The notes below the pieces were generated by a model that was not told the origin of the DNA, ran no database searches, and saw only the letters and a program-made list of their open reading frames with translations. Of a DNA stretch of 64,000 nucleotides, positions 17,789 to 26,042 are shown in pieces. Numbering within the stretch: the stretch's first letter is position 1; each line of letters begins with the position of its first letter. Source of the stretch: Halococcus sediminicola (lineage in GTDB: Archaea > Halobacteriota > Halobacteria > Halobacteriales > Halococcaceae); NCBI RefSeq assembly GCF_000755245.1, contig NZ_BBMP01000022.1:682001-746000 (forward strand), given 5' to 3'. The position numbers and the translations under genes are program-made.

Positions 17789-18870
17789 GACCGCGAGAGC
17801 AGTGTCTTCAAACTCTCCGGCGAGAACAGCGTCGAGGGCTTGTCCATGTGGACGCCGATTTCGCCCGACAGCGCGCCGAGACCCGCTTTCTGGACGGGTT
17901 CGGGCAGTGAATACGCCCGCCGGACCCAGTGGCCGAGCCGAATCTCGCGCGCGAGGTCCCCGCGCCACGCCTCCTCGTATTTTTCGAGGGTTTCGGGTCG
18001 CCGGGGATCGATCTCGCGGGCGGCGTGGTCGGCGGCGGTCATCCCGTAGAGGATGCCGCCGCCGGTGAACGGTTTGGTCTGGGCGGCGGCGTCGCCGACG
18101 AGGAAGGCCCGGTCGCTCGTGACGCGCTCTGCCGGTCCGATGGGGATCATCCCGGCACAGTTCTCACCGGTCTCGACGCCATATTCGTCGAGGAATCGGT
18201 CGAACAGGTCAGTCGCGTTCTCGCCCGGTGCGGCCCCGAGACCGTACTCGACGCCCGCCTCGCCTCTCGGGATGCGCCACGCGAAGAATTCGGGGACCGT
18301 GAGGTGGACGTCGACGTGCGCGCCGGGGTCGCGTTCGTCCGAGAAGGCGAGGATTCCCTGGAGTTTCTCGCCCGGTTCGGGCATGGCGAGTTCGCGGCGT
18401 ACCCGCGAAACCGGCCCGTCACAGCCCGCGACCATCCTCGTTCGGACGGTCTCGGTGCCGTCGGGCGTGCGCACCGTCACCGTTGCGTGATCCTCGTTCT
18501 CCTTGACGCCGACGACGCTGTGGTTCTCCCGGAGGTCGGCTCCCGCCTCGCGGGCCGCGCGCGCGAGCGTACGGTCGAGTCCTACCCTGTCGATGACGTT
18601 TGAAATGGTCTCGTCCTTGTAGAAGAGCTGGCTGTCGCTGCCGGGACCGCCGACGTGAAAGCGCGCGCCCGAAATCTCGTTCTGGAGCAGTTCCTCGCGC
18701 GCGCCCTCGGGCGTGAACTTCCAGATGTCGGTGGAGACGTGGCCTGAGCAGGCGAGCGGGCGTCCCACCTCGCCGCGTTCGAGACAGAGCACGTCGTGGC
18801 CCGCATGGGCCGCCTGCCGGGAAAAGCGCGCACCGGCGGGTCCGGCCCCCACGACGACGAAATCGTACAT
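17785..18870 (-). CDS. Geranylgeranyl reductase family flavoprotein
   Basis: The 361-residue FAD enzyme starts MYDFVVVGAGPAGARFSRQA, a dinucleotide-binding Rossmann motif, followed by the family segment RPLACSGHVSTDIWKF and the second FAD motif DRAFLVGDAAAQTKPFTGGG. Members saturate the geranylgeranyl chains of archaeal membrane lipids or the side chain of menaquinone or chlorophyll precursors. Haloarchaea have several paralogues, so the substrate is uncertain. The start at 18870 places the Rossmann motif at the usual distance from the N-terminus. Confidence 0.9.
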   Translation of the reverse strand: MYDFVVVGAGPAGARFSRQAAHAGHDVLCLERGEVGRPLACSGHVSTDIWKFTPEGAREELLQNEISGARFHVGGPGSDSQLFYKDETISNVIDRVGLDRTLARAAREAGADLRENHSVVGVKENEDHATVTVRTPDGTETVRTRMVAGCDGPVSRVRRELAMPEPGEKLQGILAFSDERDPGAHVDVHLTVPEFFAWRIPRGEAGVEYGLGAAPGENATDLFDRFLDEYGVETGENCAGMIPIGPAERVTSDRAFLVGDAAAQTKPFTGGGILYGMTAADHAAREIDPRRPETLEKYEEAWRGDLAREIRLGHWVRRAYSLPEPVQKAGLGALSGEIGVHMDKPSTLFSPESLKTLLSRS

Positions 18871-18960
18871 GGAGTAGCTCTGCCCGCGTTCGTCCAAGTA
18901 TCTTCCCTCTCGCCGGCGCCCGGCTTGATGTCCACTCGCCTCCGACGGGTTGCAACGGAT

Positions 18961-19989
18961 TCAGAGCGTCTCGGCGACGCTCTCGGCGAAGTAGGTGACG
19001 ATCAGGTCCGCGCCGGCGCGTTTTATCGAGAGCAGCGACTCGTGGGCGACCTCTTCGATGTCGAGCCAGCCGTTCTCGGCGGCCGCGTGGAGCATCGCGT
19101 ACTCGCCGGAGACGTTGTAGGCCGCCACGGGCCGGTCGGTGTGCTCGTCGACCCGCCCGACGACGTCGAGATAGGGGAGTGCCGGTTTGACCATCAGCAC
19201 GTCCGCGCCCTGCTCGACGTCGAGATCGACCTCCCGCAGCGCCTCGTCGGAGTTTGCGGGGTCCATCTGGTAATGCCGGCGGTCGCCGAAGGCCGGTGCG
19301 CCGTCGGCGGCGTCCCGAAACGGTCCGTAAAAGGCCGATTCGTACTTCGCGGCGTAGCTCATGATCGGAATATCGGTGTATCCCGCTCCATCAAGCGCCT
19401 CCCGGATCGCGCCGACCATCCCGTCGGTGGCGCTGCTCGGGGCGATCATGTCCGCGCCCGCCGCGGCGTGGCTCTTGGAGATCTTGCCGAGCAAGTCTAG
19501 GGTTTCGTCGTTGTCCACGGTGAGGTCCGATTCCTGTTCGCTCGCCGCTACACCGCCATCGGTTTCCACACGTTCCCAGCGCTCGCGCGCGCCGTCGTCG
19601 AGCACCCCGCAGTGGCCGTGGTCGGTGTACTCACAGAGACAGACGTCGGTGATCGTGAAAACGTCCGTTTCGTCGGAAATACGGCGGAGTGCGCGCTGGA
19701 CGACGCCATCCTCGGCCCACGCGCGGGTCCCTCGGGCATCCTTCGATCCGGGGATGCCGAACAGGATGATCGACTCGACGCCCGTTTCTTGGATTTCCTC
19801 GACGCGCGCGACTGCCTCGCTCACGGGCACGCGCTCATGGCCCGGCATGGATTCGATGGGCACCTGCTCGTCGGTCGTGGCGTCGACGAACACCGGCGCG
19901 ACGAGGTCGCTTTCGTGGAGGTGCGTCTCGCCGACCAGTTCCCGAAGTCCGTCCCGGCGGAGCCGTCGCGGGCGGCGCGTGAGGTCCAT
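18961..19989 (-). CDS. hemB: Delta-aminolevulinic acid dehydratase HemB
   Basis: This 342-residue porphobilinogen synthase condenses two aminolevulinates for haem, cobalamin and other tetrapyrroles. The zinc cysteines are C117, C119 and C127 (DVCLCEYTDHGHCG). The Schiff-base lysines are K215 (SYAAKYESAFYGPF) and K268 (LMVKPALPYLD). Compared with the bacterial enzyme there is an acidic insertion of about 20 residues after the zinc loop (around 134-156). No other haem gene lies adjacent. It is transcribed divergently from the DedA-like gene. Confidence 0.97.
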   Translation of the reverse strand: MDLTRRPRRLRRDGLRELVGETHLHESDLVAPVFVDATTDEQVPIESMPGHERVPVSEAVARVEEIQETGVESIILFGIPGSKDARGTRAWAEDGVVQRALRRISDETDVFTITDVCLCEYTDHGHCGVLDDGARERWERVETDGGVAASEQESDLTVDNDETLDLLGKISKSHAAAGADMIAPSSATDGMVGAIREALDGAGYTDIPIMSYAAKYESAFYGPFRDAADGAPAFGDRRHYQMDPANSDEALREVDLDVEQGADVLMVKPALPYLDVVGRVDEHTDRPVAAYNVSGEYAMLHAAAENGWLDIEEVAHESLLSIKRAGADLIVTYFAESVAETL

Positions 19990-20069
19990 ATTCCTCTATC
20001 GCCCGCGAGCGTCAAAACACCCGCGCCATGACGCAAACGATTTACGAATCTGCGGAGTAACCTCCGCCA

Positions 20070-20594
20070 ATGGCTGCGGTCCTCCAAATCGCCGAGATGC
20101 CGCCCTACCTTCGGGACCTGCTGAACTCCGAGTACGCCCTGCTCATCCTCTTCGGTGTGTTCGTCCTCGAAGGGGCGATGTTGATGTACTTCATGCCGAG
20201 CGAGGCCATCGTGCCCGTCTCGATCGGTCTGCTCGGCACCACGATCCCGACCATCACGACCATCATCGGCGTCGCCGTCCTCGGCGCGACCGTCGGGCAG
20301 GTCGGCCTGTTCGTGCTCGCGAAGCGCGGCGGCCGCGAGTGGCTGCTCGAAAAGCGCTGGTTCCGGGTGAGCGATTCGAGTCTCGACCGTTTCGACGGCT
20401 GGTTCGAGCGCTGGGGGCCCGTGGTGGTGCCGGTGAGCAACGCCCTGCTGTTCACCCGCGGGATGCTCACCGTGCCCGCGGGCTTCGCCGAGATGAGCAC
20501 CCGAAAGTTCGTCGTCCTCTCGGCGATCGGCACCGTGATCTTCGAGTCGGCGCTCGCTGCGCTCTCGCTCGGCGTCATCGAAGTCGCGTTCTGA
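20070..20594 (+). CDS. DedA/VTT-family membrane protein
   Basis: The 174-residue protein has four to five hydrophobic segments and the DedA/SNARE-associated pattern: an early acidic residue in FVLEGAMLMYFMPSEAIVPV, a polar loop, then SNALLFTRGMLTVPAGFAEM with the Arg and the Pro-Ala-Gly seen in DedA proteins. The family includes lipid scramblases and flippases and some proton-dependent transporters. The N-terminus may begin at MPPYLRDLL, ten codons downstream, as the first ten residues are less conserved in appearance. It stands 15 nt from a convergent gene. Confidence 0.78.
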   Translation: MAAVLQIAEMPPYLRDLLNSEYALLILFGVFVLEGAMLMYFMPSEAIVPVSIGLLGTTIPTITTIIGVAVLGATVGQVGLFVLAKRGGREWLLEKRWFRVSDSSLDRFDGWFERWGPVVVPVSNALLFTRGMLTVPAGFAEMSTRKFVVLSAIGTVIFESALAALSLGVIEVAF

Positions 20595-20609
20595 AACCCG
20601 TCGACGGCG

Positions 20610-22763
20610 TCAGTCGTCTGCCGGGGCTGCGCCCGCGTTCGTCCCGGCCGCTTCGGCCGCACCGCCCGATTCGAGCGCCTCCGCCAGTAGCTCCGAGAGG
20701 CCGACGATCTCGATGCGCTCCTCGAAATCGCCCGTCTTCCGGCCGTCCTCGTACATCGTCATGCACATCGGGCAGGCGACGACGAATTTTTCAACGTTGC
20801 TCCCGGCGTCGGTGTCTTCGAGCGCCTCCCGCAGGCGCTCCTCGCTCGGTTTGGGCTCCTCGTCGAAGTCCATCCAGAGCCCGCCACCACCGCCGCCACA
20901 ACAAAAGGAGTTCGCCCGGTTTCGCGGCATCTCGTGGAGATCCGCGCCGGTGCGCCGGACGAGGTCGCGAGGAGCCTCGAACTCGTCGTTCATCCGCCCG
21001 AGATGGCAGGGGTCGTGGTAGGTCACCGTATAGTCGAGTTCGGTGCCCGAGAGATTCAACGCGCCGCCGTCGGCGAGGTCCTGAACGACCTGTGTGTAGT
21101 GATGGACGTCGACTGCGCCATCCGAATTCCACTCGACGCCGTCGAGTTCGGGATACTCGTTTTTGAACGTATTATAACTATGAGGATCGGTACAGACGAG
21201 TGTCTCGAATTCGCACTCCTCGAAAGCGGCGGCGTTGTCCTCGGCGAGCATCTCGTAGAGACCCTCTTCGCCGACCCGCCGCACGTCGTTGCCGTCGTTC
21301 TGCTCGTCCTCGTAGAGGATACCATAGGAAACGTCCGCGTGCTCGAAGATGGTTGCCAGCGAGCGCGCGATGCGCCTGTTGCGCTCGTCGTAGGAGGGAT
21401 AGTCGCCGACGTACCAGAGATATTCGACGGACTCGTCGCGCGCGTCGGGCACGTCGAAATCCAACTCCTCGACCCAGTCGGGGCGTTTGCGTTCGGGGTC
21501 CCCAAATGAATTGCCCTGCTGGAAGACGTCCATCATCGTCTCCTGCACGTTGTCGTCCATCTCACCCATCTCGGTCAGCCGGCGGTTCATCTCCGTGAAT
21601 TGGGGAACGTGCTCGATATCGACGGGGCAGGCGTCCATACAGGCCATACAGGACATACAGGACTCCATCGTGCGCGAATCGACGACGCCACCGCCGTCGG
21701 CGACGATCTCCTTGGTCTCGCCGCCGGCGTTCACCGACTCGCGGTAGCCTTTCAGATCGAGAATGACGTTACGAGGATCGAGCGGTCGGCCCGACGCTTT
21801 GGCCGGACAGACCGACGAACAGCGCCCGCACTTGGTGCAGGCGTCCTGGTCGAGCATCTGTTTCCAGGACATGTCCTCGATTTCGGTGAAGCCGATCTCG
21901 TCGGGGGCCGCGTCGGTCGGCACCCCAGGTAGGCGGACGCCCGCTTTCTCGTCGCGCGTGACGACGTTGGCGAAACTCGATAGCATGTGGAACGGTTTGG
22001 CGTATGGCACGGCGGCGACGAACCCGAGGGCGAGCAGCGAGTGCGACCACCACGTCACGGGGTATATCGTGCGTGCGAGTTCGCCAGAGACGCCAGCGCC
22101 TTGGAGGACGAGCGCGACGAACCACCCCACGAAACTCACCGTCTCGAAGTCCGGGAAGCCGGTTCCGAGGATGCGCACGCCCTCGACGAGATAGCCGCCG
22201 ACGGCGAGCAAGAACAGCGTCCAGACGAACGCGCCGTCTTCGAGGCTCGTGTGTCGGTCCCAGAGGCGCTCGTTGCGGACGCCGTATCGCCGGTAGATCG
22301 CCATGCCGAGACCGACGACGAACAGCAGTCCAAGCGCGTCCATCACCAGCGAGTACGAGAGGTAGAAATCGCCGACGAAGAAGGATTGCTCCTCGCCGAG
22401 GAACCCGGTGATCAGTCGGTAGCCGTCAATGTCGACCATTAGAATGGTGGTGCCGATGAGCAGCGTGAGAAACCCCCACATGATGAAGGCGTGCATCAAC
22501 CCTCCATAGAGGTCGCGGTTGAACTGCTTCTCGTTCGAGACCACGATTTTGGCGGCGCTGGCGATCCGTCCGGGGAGGTCGTCGAGGCGGGCGAACGCGT
22601 CCTCGGTCCCGCGGAGATAGCGTCCGAAGCGGTCGTACACTCCGTAGAGGAGGACGGCGATCGCCAGGAAGGCGAGGAAGTAAAAGAGCGCCTTGCCGAC
22701 GGGACCGATCAGCCAGAACGTCTCACGGGTGACGGTTTCACCCGTCTGGAGCACGAGTGTCAT
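20610..22763 (-). CDS. Membrane-anchored HdrD/GlpC-like Fe-S oxidoreductase
   Basis: The 717-residue protein fuses three parts. Residues about 1-265 contain five or six membrane helices resembling a NarI/HdrE-type cytochrome b domain. Around 300-380 are two 4Fe-4S ferredoxin motifs (CTKCGRCSSVCP and CMSCMACMDACP). The C-terminal half carries CCG-type cysteine domains (YHDPCHLGRMN, FCCGGGGGG), as in heterodisulfide reductase subunit D and glycolate/lactate dehydrogenases. It probably moves electrons between a soluble donor and the membrane quinone pool; the donor is unknown. The C-terminus is an Ala-rich tail. Confidence 0.88.
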   Translation of the reverse strand: MTLVLQTGETVTRETFWLIGPVGKALFYFLAFLAIAVLLYGVYDRFGRYLRGTEDAFARLDDLPGRIASAAKIVVSNEKQFNRDLYGGLMHAFIMWGFLTLLIGTTILMVDIDGYRLITGFLGEEQSFFVGDFYLSYSLVMDALGLLFVVGLGMAIYRRYGVRNERLWDRHTSLEDGAFVWTLFLLAVGGYLVEGVRILGTGFPDFETVSFVGWFVALVLQGAGVSGELARTIYPVTWWSHSLLALGFVAAVPYAKPFHMLSSFANVVTRDEKAGVRLPGVPTDAAPDEIGFTEIEDMSWKQMLDQDACTKCGRCSSVCPAKASGRPLDPRNVILDLKGYRESVNAGGETKEIVADGGGVVDSRTMESCMSCMACMDACPVDIEHVPQFTEMNRRLTEMGEMDDNVQETMMDVFQQGNSFGDPERKRPDWVEELDFDVPDARDESVEYLWYVGDYPSYDERNRRIARSLATIFEHADVSYGILYEDEQNDGNDVRRVGEEGLYEMLAEDNAAAFEECEFETLVCTDPHSYNTFKNEYPELDGVEWNSDGAVDVHHYTQVVQDLADGGALNLSGTELDYTVTYHDPCHLGRMNDEFEAPRDLVRRTGADLHEMPRNRANSFCCGGGGGGLWMDFDEEPKPSEERLREALEDTDAGSNVEKFVVACPMCMTMYEDGRKTGDFEERIEIVGLSELLAEALESGGAAEAAGTNAGAAPADD

Positions 22764-22862
22764 CGATTATCGTCGTAGAGTCGGGCGGCCGGGTTAAATC
22801 TTGGCAACGTCACACCGTCTGCCTGCCGTCGTGCGGAAACTGACAACGTGTTTCGAATTCCC

Positions 22863-23201
22863 TCACGCCGCCCGGTAGTACGCGACGACGTCGTCCTCCT
22901 CCCGGCGCACGCGCTTTTCGGCCGCACCGTCGGCGACGAGCCGTTCGAGGGCCATCTCGACGAGCAGCTCAGAGCGCGTCTTCGAGGCCTGCCAGTCGAG
23001 CGCCTCGACGAGGGCGGTCAGCGGTTCGAACCCCTCCGCTTCCGGGCCCGCGTCCCGGAAGAAGTCCTCGACGCAGTACGCCCGTTCGGCGTCCTCGGCG
23101 AGCACTTCGTGGACGCGCGCGAGGACGTCCCGCGTCGGTTCGGCCTCGTCCCACTCGGCTTCGGTGAGCACCATATCCCGCCGTTCGGGACCATCGCCCA
23201 T
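22863..23201 (-). CDS. Uncharacterised haloarchaeal protein
   Basis: The 112-residue acidic helical protein (MGDGPERRDMVLTEAEWDEA...) contains VLAEDAERAYCVEDFFRDAG and a C-terminal helical stretch ending REEDDVVAYYRAA, which looks like a winged-helix wing. It has no recognised domain name. An alternative start is MVLTEAEWDEA at 23174. It follows bioN by 25 nt on the same strand, so it could be the last gene of the biotin transport operon, but nothing in the sequence ties it to biotin. Confidence 0.6.
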   Translation of the reverse strand: MGDGPERRDMVLTEAEWDEAEPTRDVLARVHEVLAEDAERAYCVEDFFRDAGPEAEGFEPLTALVEALDWQASKTRSELLVEMALERLVADGAAEKRVRREEDDVVAYYRAA

Positions 23202-23226
23202 ACGTCTGCTGCCGGCAACGCCGGAC

Positions 23227-23931
23227 TCACCACAGCGCCCAGCCGAACAGCCCGAGCGCCAGCACGAGCGCCGGGACGTCGATCCGTGAGAACCGAAGCA
23301 CCGGCAGCGTCGGGTTCCACGCGAAACAGCGCGCACGGAGCGCCAGTTCCAGCCGCTCGGCCCGCGCGAACGCCCGGCGAACCCCCGCGACGGCGACGAG
23401 TTCCATCCGCTCGCCGAGCGCGCGCTCGCTTCCGAGGCGTGCCCGCATCGCCGTGCGCGCCCGCGTGAGGTCGGCAAAGATCACCGGAAGGAACCGGAAG
23501 ACGAGCGCCACGCCGGTTCCACAGAGCCGCCCGAGTCGGCCCGGCAGGATTCGCTGAATCGCCGCCCGCGAGTCGCGCACCGGCGTCGTCCTGACGTAGG
23601 CGACGCTCACGACCAACACGAGCAGCACGCGATAGCTCGCAAGCGCGGGCGCGAGCGCCTCGACAGGGGCGACCCACGGTGGATCGAGCACGAGCGCGGC
23701 GAGCAGCGGTCCGGCGACCAGAAACGGTAGCGCGTAGCGGACCTCCCACGCCGCGACGAGCGGCGACAGCCTCGCTGCCGCGAGGACGCCCCCCACGAGA
23801 AGCGTCGCAATCGCAAGCCCGCGCGGGCTGGTGTGGGAAAAGGCCGCGAGCGCGAAACCCACCTGAACGGCGAGTTTTGCCCGCGGGTCGAGCCGGTGGG
23901 CGAGGGAGTTCCCGGGGTCGTAGCTCAACAC
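23227..23931 (-). CDS. bioN: ECF transporter transmembrane subunit (EcfT/BioN)
   Basis: The 234-residue integral membrane protein has about five hydrophobic segments and the EcfT coupling motifs with Ala-Arg-Gly-type sequence (LTRARTAMRARLGSE and ELALRARCF), which contact the ATPase. It begins DPGNSLAHRLDPRAKL, typical of CbiQ/EcfT proteins. A GTG at 23931 overlapping the bioM stop region is taken as start. With BioM and BioY it forms an energy-coupling-factor transporter, most likely for biotin. Confidence 0.88.
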   Translation of the reverse strand: MLSYDPGNSLAHRLDPRAKLAVQVGFALAAFSHTSPRGLAIATLLVGGVLAAARLSPLVAAWEVRYALPFLVAGPLLAALVLDPPWVAPVEALAPALASYRVLLVLVVSVAYVRTTPVRDSRAAIQRILPGRLGRLCGTGVALVFRFLPVIFADLTRARTAMRARLGSERALGERMELVAVAGVRRAFARAERLELALRARCFAWNPTLPVLRFSRIDVPALVLALGLFGWALW

Positions 23932-24638
23932 GGCGCGCGGACGCCGAGTTCGGGGAGTTGCTCGCGCGCCGCTTCAGGGGCGGCGTCGACCGCCACGCGA
24001 CCGTCGGCCATCACGAGTACGCGGTCGGCGAGCGCGAGCAGGTCGCGCAGGTCGTGTGTGACGACGACGATGCCCGTCCCCGCGGCGTGCAGCGCGCTCA
24101 ATCGTGAACAAACCGACTCGCGCGCTGGCTGGTCGAGTCCGGCGAACGGCTCGTCGAGCACCAGATGGTCGGGACTCATCGCCAGCGCGCCCGCGATGGC
24201 GACCCGGGCCTGCTCGCCGCCCGAGAGCCGGTCGATGCGTTCGTCATCTCGGCCCTCCATCCGCACCGCCGCGAGCGCCTCGGCCACCCGCCCGTCGATT
24301 TTCTCCCTCCCGAGTCCGAGGTTCTCCGGCCCGAAGGCCACGTCCGCGCCCACCGTCGCAGCGACGAACCCGTCGCGCGGGTCCTGAAACGTCATCGCCA
24401 CGGCGGTCCGGGCGGCCACGAGGTTTTCACCGACCGGCTGGCCGTTCACCGACACAGTTCCCGAATCGGGTTCGAGGAGTCCGTTGAACTCCCGGATGAG
24501 CGTCGTCTTACCCGACCCGTTGGGTCCCGCGAGCACGACGAACGACCCGTCTTCGATGGTGAGCGAGACGCCATCGACGGCCGGTGTGCCCGGCCCGTCG
24601 TCCCCGTGGCGATAGACGAGGTTTCGGGTTTCAATCAT
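23925..24638 (-). CDS. bioM: ECF transporter ATPase subunit (BioM/CbiO)
   Basis: The 237-residue ABC ATPase has Walker A GPNGSGKTT near residue 40, Q-loop FQDPRDGFV, signature RLSGGEQARVAIAGAL, Walker B HLVLDEPFAGLD and switch His VVTHDL. The Q-loop text is typical of CbiO/EcfA ATPases of energy-coupling-factor transporters. It overlaps bioY by 4 nt and bioN by 7 nt, so the three genes are tightly coupled. A single ATPase gene implies a homodimeric ATPase pair, as in BioMNY systems. Confidence 0.9.
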   Translation of the reverse strand: MIETRNLVYRHGDDGPGTPAVDGVSLTIEDGSFVVLAGPNGSGKTTLIREFNGLLEPDSGTVSVNGQPVGENLVAARTAVAMTFQDPRDGFVAATVGADVAFGPENLGLGREKIDGRVAEALAAVRMEGRDDERIDRLSGGEQARVAIAGALAMSPDHLVLDEPFAGLDQPARESVCSRLSALHAAGTGIVVVTHDLRDLLALADRVLVMADGRVAVDAAPEAAREQLPELGVRAPC

Positions 24639-25216
24639 GTGGCGACGATCGCGTCGCTGCGGACGATGGCGACGGCCGCGGCGATCTTCAACAACTCGGC
24701 CGGCACGAACGCCGCCGCGCCGGCGAGAAACGCCTCGACGGGATCCAAATTCTGGACAACCATCAGCCCGAGCACGCCGCTGGCGTAGATGACGACGGTA
24801 CCGACCAGCAACGCACCGACCAGCCTCCCCAGCCCCACCTCATCGGGGTCGGCGAGCGTCCGCCCACCGTGGACGACAGCACCGATGACCAGCGCCGCGA
24901 ACGGGTAGGCGAGGAGATAGCCGGCCGTCGGGCCGAGCAAGACCCCCAATCCCGCTGCCCCGCTCGAAAACACCGGTGCGCCGAGCGCGCCCGCGAGCAG
25001 ATACAGCCCACAGGCCGCGGCCCCCCAGACCGGCCCGAGGAAGACACCGGCCAGAAAGACGCCGAGGACCTGTAACGTGACCGGCGCGGGCGAGACCGGG
25101 TTCGGAAAGCTCACGTAGGCGAACGCACCGAGCAGGGCGGCGAACAGCGCTGCACGCGCGAGGTTCCTCACAATCTCGTCGTCGACGAGTTCCGTCTCCC
25201 GGTTTTCGGCGCTCAT
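24635..25216 (-). CDS. bioY: Biotin transporter substrate-binding subunit BioY
   Basis: The 193-residue S-component has six hydrophobic segments after a short charged N-terminus. Family features are PVSPAPVTLQVLGVFLAGVF, GLYLLAGALGAPVFSSGAAG and LLGPTAGYLLAYPFAA. BioY binds biotin with high affinity and works with the ATPase and EcfT encoded downstream. The start at 25216 is supported by a TATA-like ATTATAC on the minus strand 28 bp upstream, itself enclosed by a biotin-operator-like inverted repeat. Confidence 0.93.
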   Translation of the reverse strand: MSAENRETELVDDEIVRNLARAALFAALLGAFAYVSFPNPVSPAPVTLQVLGVFLAGVFLGPVWGAAACGLYLLAGALGAPVFSSGAAGLGVLLGPTAGYLLAYPFAALVIGAVVHGGRTLADPDEVGLGRLVGALLVGTVVIYASGVLGLMVVQNLDPVEAFLAGAAAFVPAELLKIAAAVAIVRSDAIVAT

Positions 25217-25231
25217 GTCTCTCACGGTCGC

Positions 25232-25261
25232 CGTCAACCAGTATAATCGAATCGGTTGACG
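25232..25261 (-). promoter_or_regulatory. bioY promoter with BirA-like inverted repeat
   Basis: CGTCAACC at 25232-25239 and GGTTGACG at 25254-25261 are perfect 8-bp inverted arms separated by 14 bp. The spacer contains the bioY TATA element (GTATAAT on plus, 25241-25247). The AACC-N14-GGTT core and spacing resemble biotin operators recognised by BirA. Occupancy would block the TATA box. Confidence 0.62.
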
Positions 25262-25285
25262 AACCGGCCCTCGCCGGCGGCAGGC

Positions 25286-25291
25286 TTTTAT
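25286..25291 (+). promoter_or_regulatory. TATA box of the Cmi4-like gene
   Basis: TTTTAT lies about 30 bp upstream of the ATG at 25320, giving a leaderless transcript. Confidence 0.5.
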
Positions 25292-25319
25292 CGACGGGTG
25301 TCAGACGGTCCGTCCCCGG

Positions 25320-25910
25320 ATGGACGAGAAAACGGAGTCATTGCGTGACATCTTCATCGACGTCACCGACGAGTCGACCGTGACCGAACGACAGGAGGAC
25401 ACGCGCGGCTCGCTCGCGCGTGAGGGCACGCCCGAGGAGCGGACGCGGGAGGTCGTCGAGGCGATGGACGAGCGCTACGACCTCACGACCGACCTCGACG
25501 TGGAGCGGCTGGTCGAACTCGTCGCAGCCTTTTACGGCGAAGAGGACGACGCCGCCATCGCCGAGGCGCTGGGCGTATCGCCCGAAACCGTCGAGCGCGC
25601 CCGTCTCGACCTCCACCTCGCCCGCGAGCGCGACACTGACGCCCCCATCGAACCGAGCGCGCTCCGCGAACGCCTTGACGACGCCGACGCCGCAACGGTC
25701 GCCGCCGATCTCGGCGTGCCCGAGTCCACGGTCGAGGACTACCGACGGGTCGCCGAAACGCAGGCCGCCCGCCGCACGGTCGGCGACCGCTTTCGCGAGG
25801 CGTTCGACGAGATCTATCTCGACACCGACCTCGCCGCCCACACCGACGACGTCACTCGGGACGGACTCGACGAGGCGACCGAGGGGATGGAGAACGAACT
25901 CTCGCTCTGA
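25320..25910 (+). CDS. Cmi4-like (conditioned medium-induced protein 4) helix-turn-helix protein
   Basis: The 196-residue protein starts MDEKTESLRDIFIDVTDEST, matching a haloarchaeal family annotated as conditioned medium-induced protein 4. Two sigma-like helix-turn-helix units are visible: DDAAIAEALGVSPETVERAR and ADAATVAADLGVPESTVEDY. They suggest DNA binding. The name derives from induction studies in other haloarchaea and says nothing certain about function. It is divergent from bioY, 103 bp away, with its own leaderless promoter, so the biotin operator could also affect it. Confidence 0.72.
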   Translation: MDEKTESLRDIFIDVTDESTVTERQEDTRGSLAREGTPEERTREVVEAMDERYDLTTDLDVERLVELVAAFYGEEDDAAIAEALGVSPETVERARLDLHLARERDTDAPIEPSALRERLDDADAATVAADLGVPESTVEDYRRVAETQAARRTVGDRFREAFDEIYLDTDLAAHTDDVTRDGLDEATEGMENELSL

Positions 25911-26042
25911 AGCCCACCGTCGCACCCGTCGGGGCGCTTGTTTTCGTCGCCACGAACGGCCTGTAGCCGTTCGGATGATCTCGTCGATTCGCCACGGCCG
26001 ACACCGCCAGCACCGCCGGCCCGCACGGCGACCGCACCGCAG

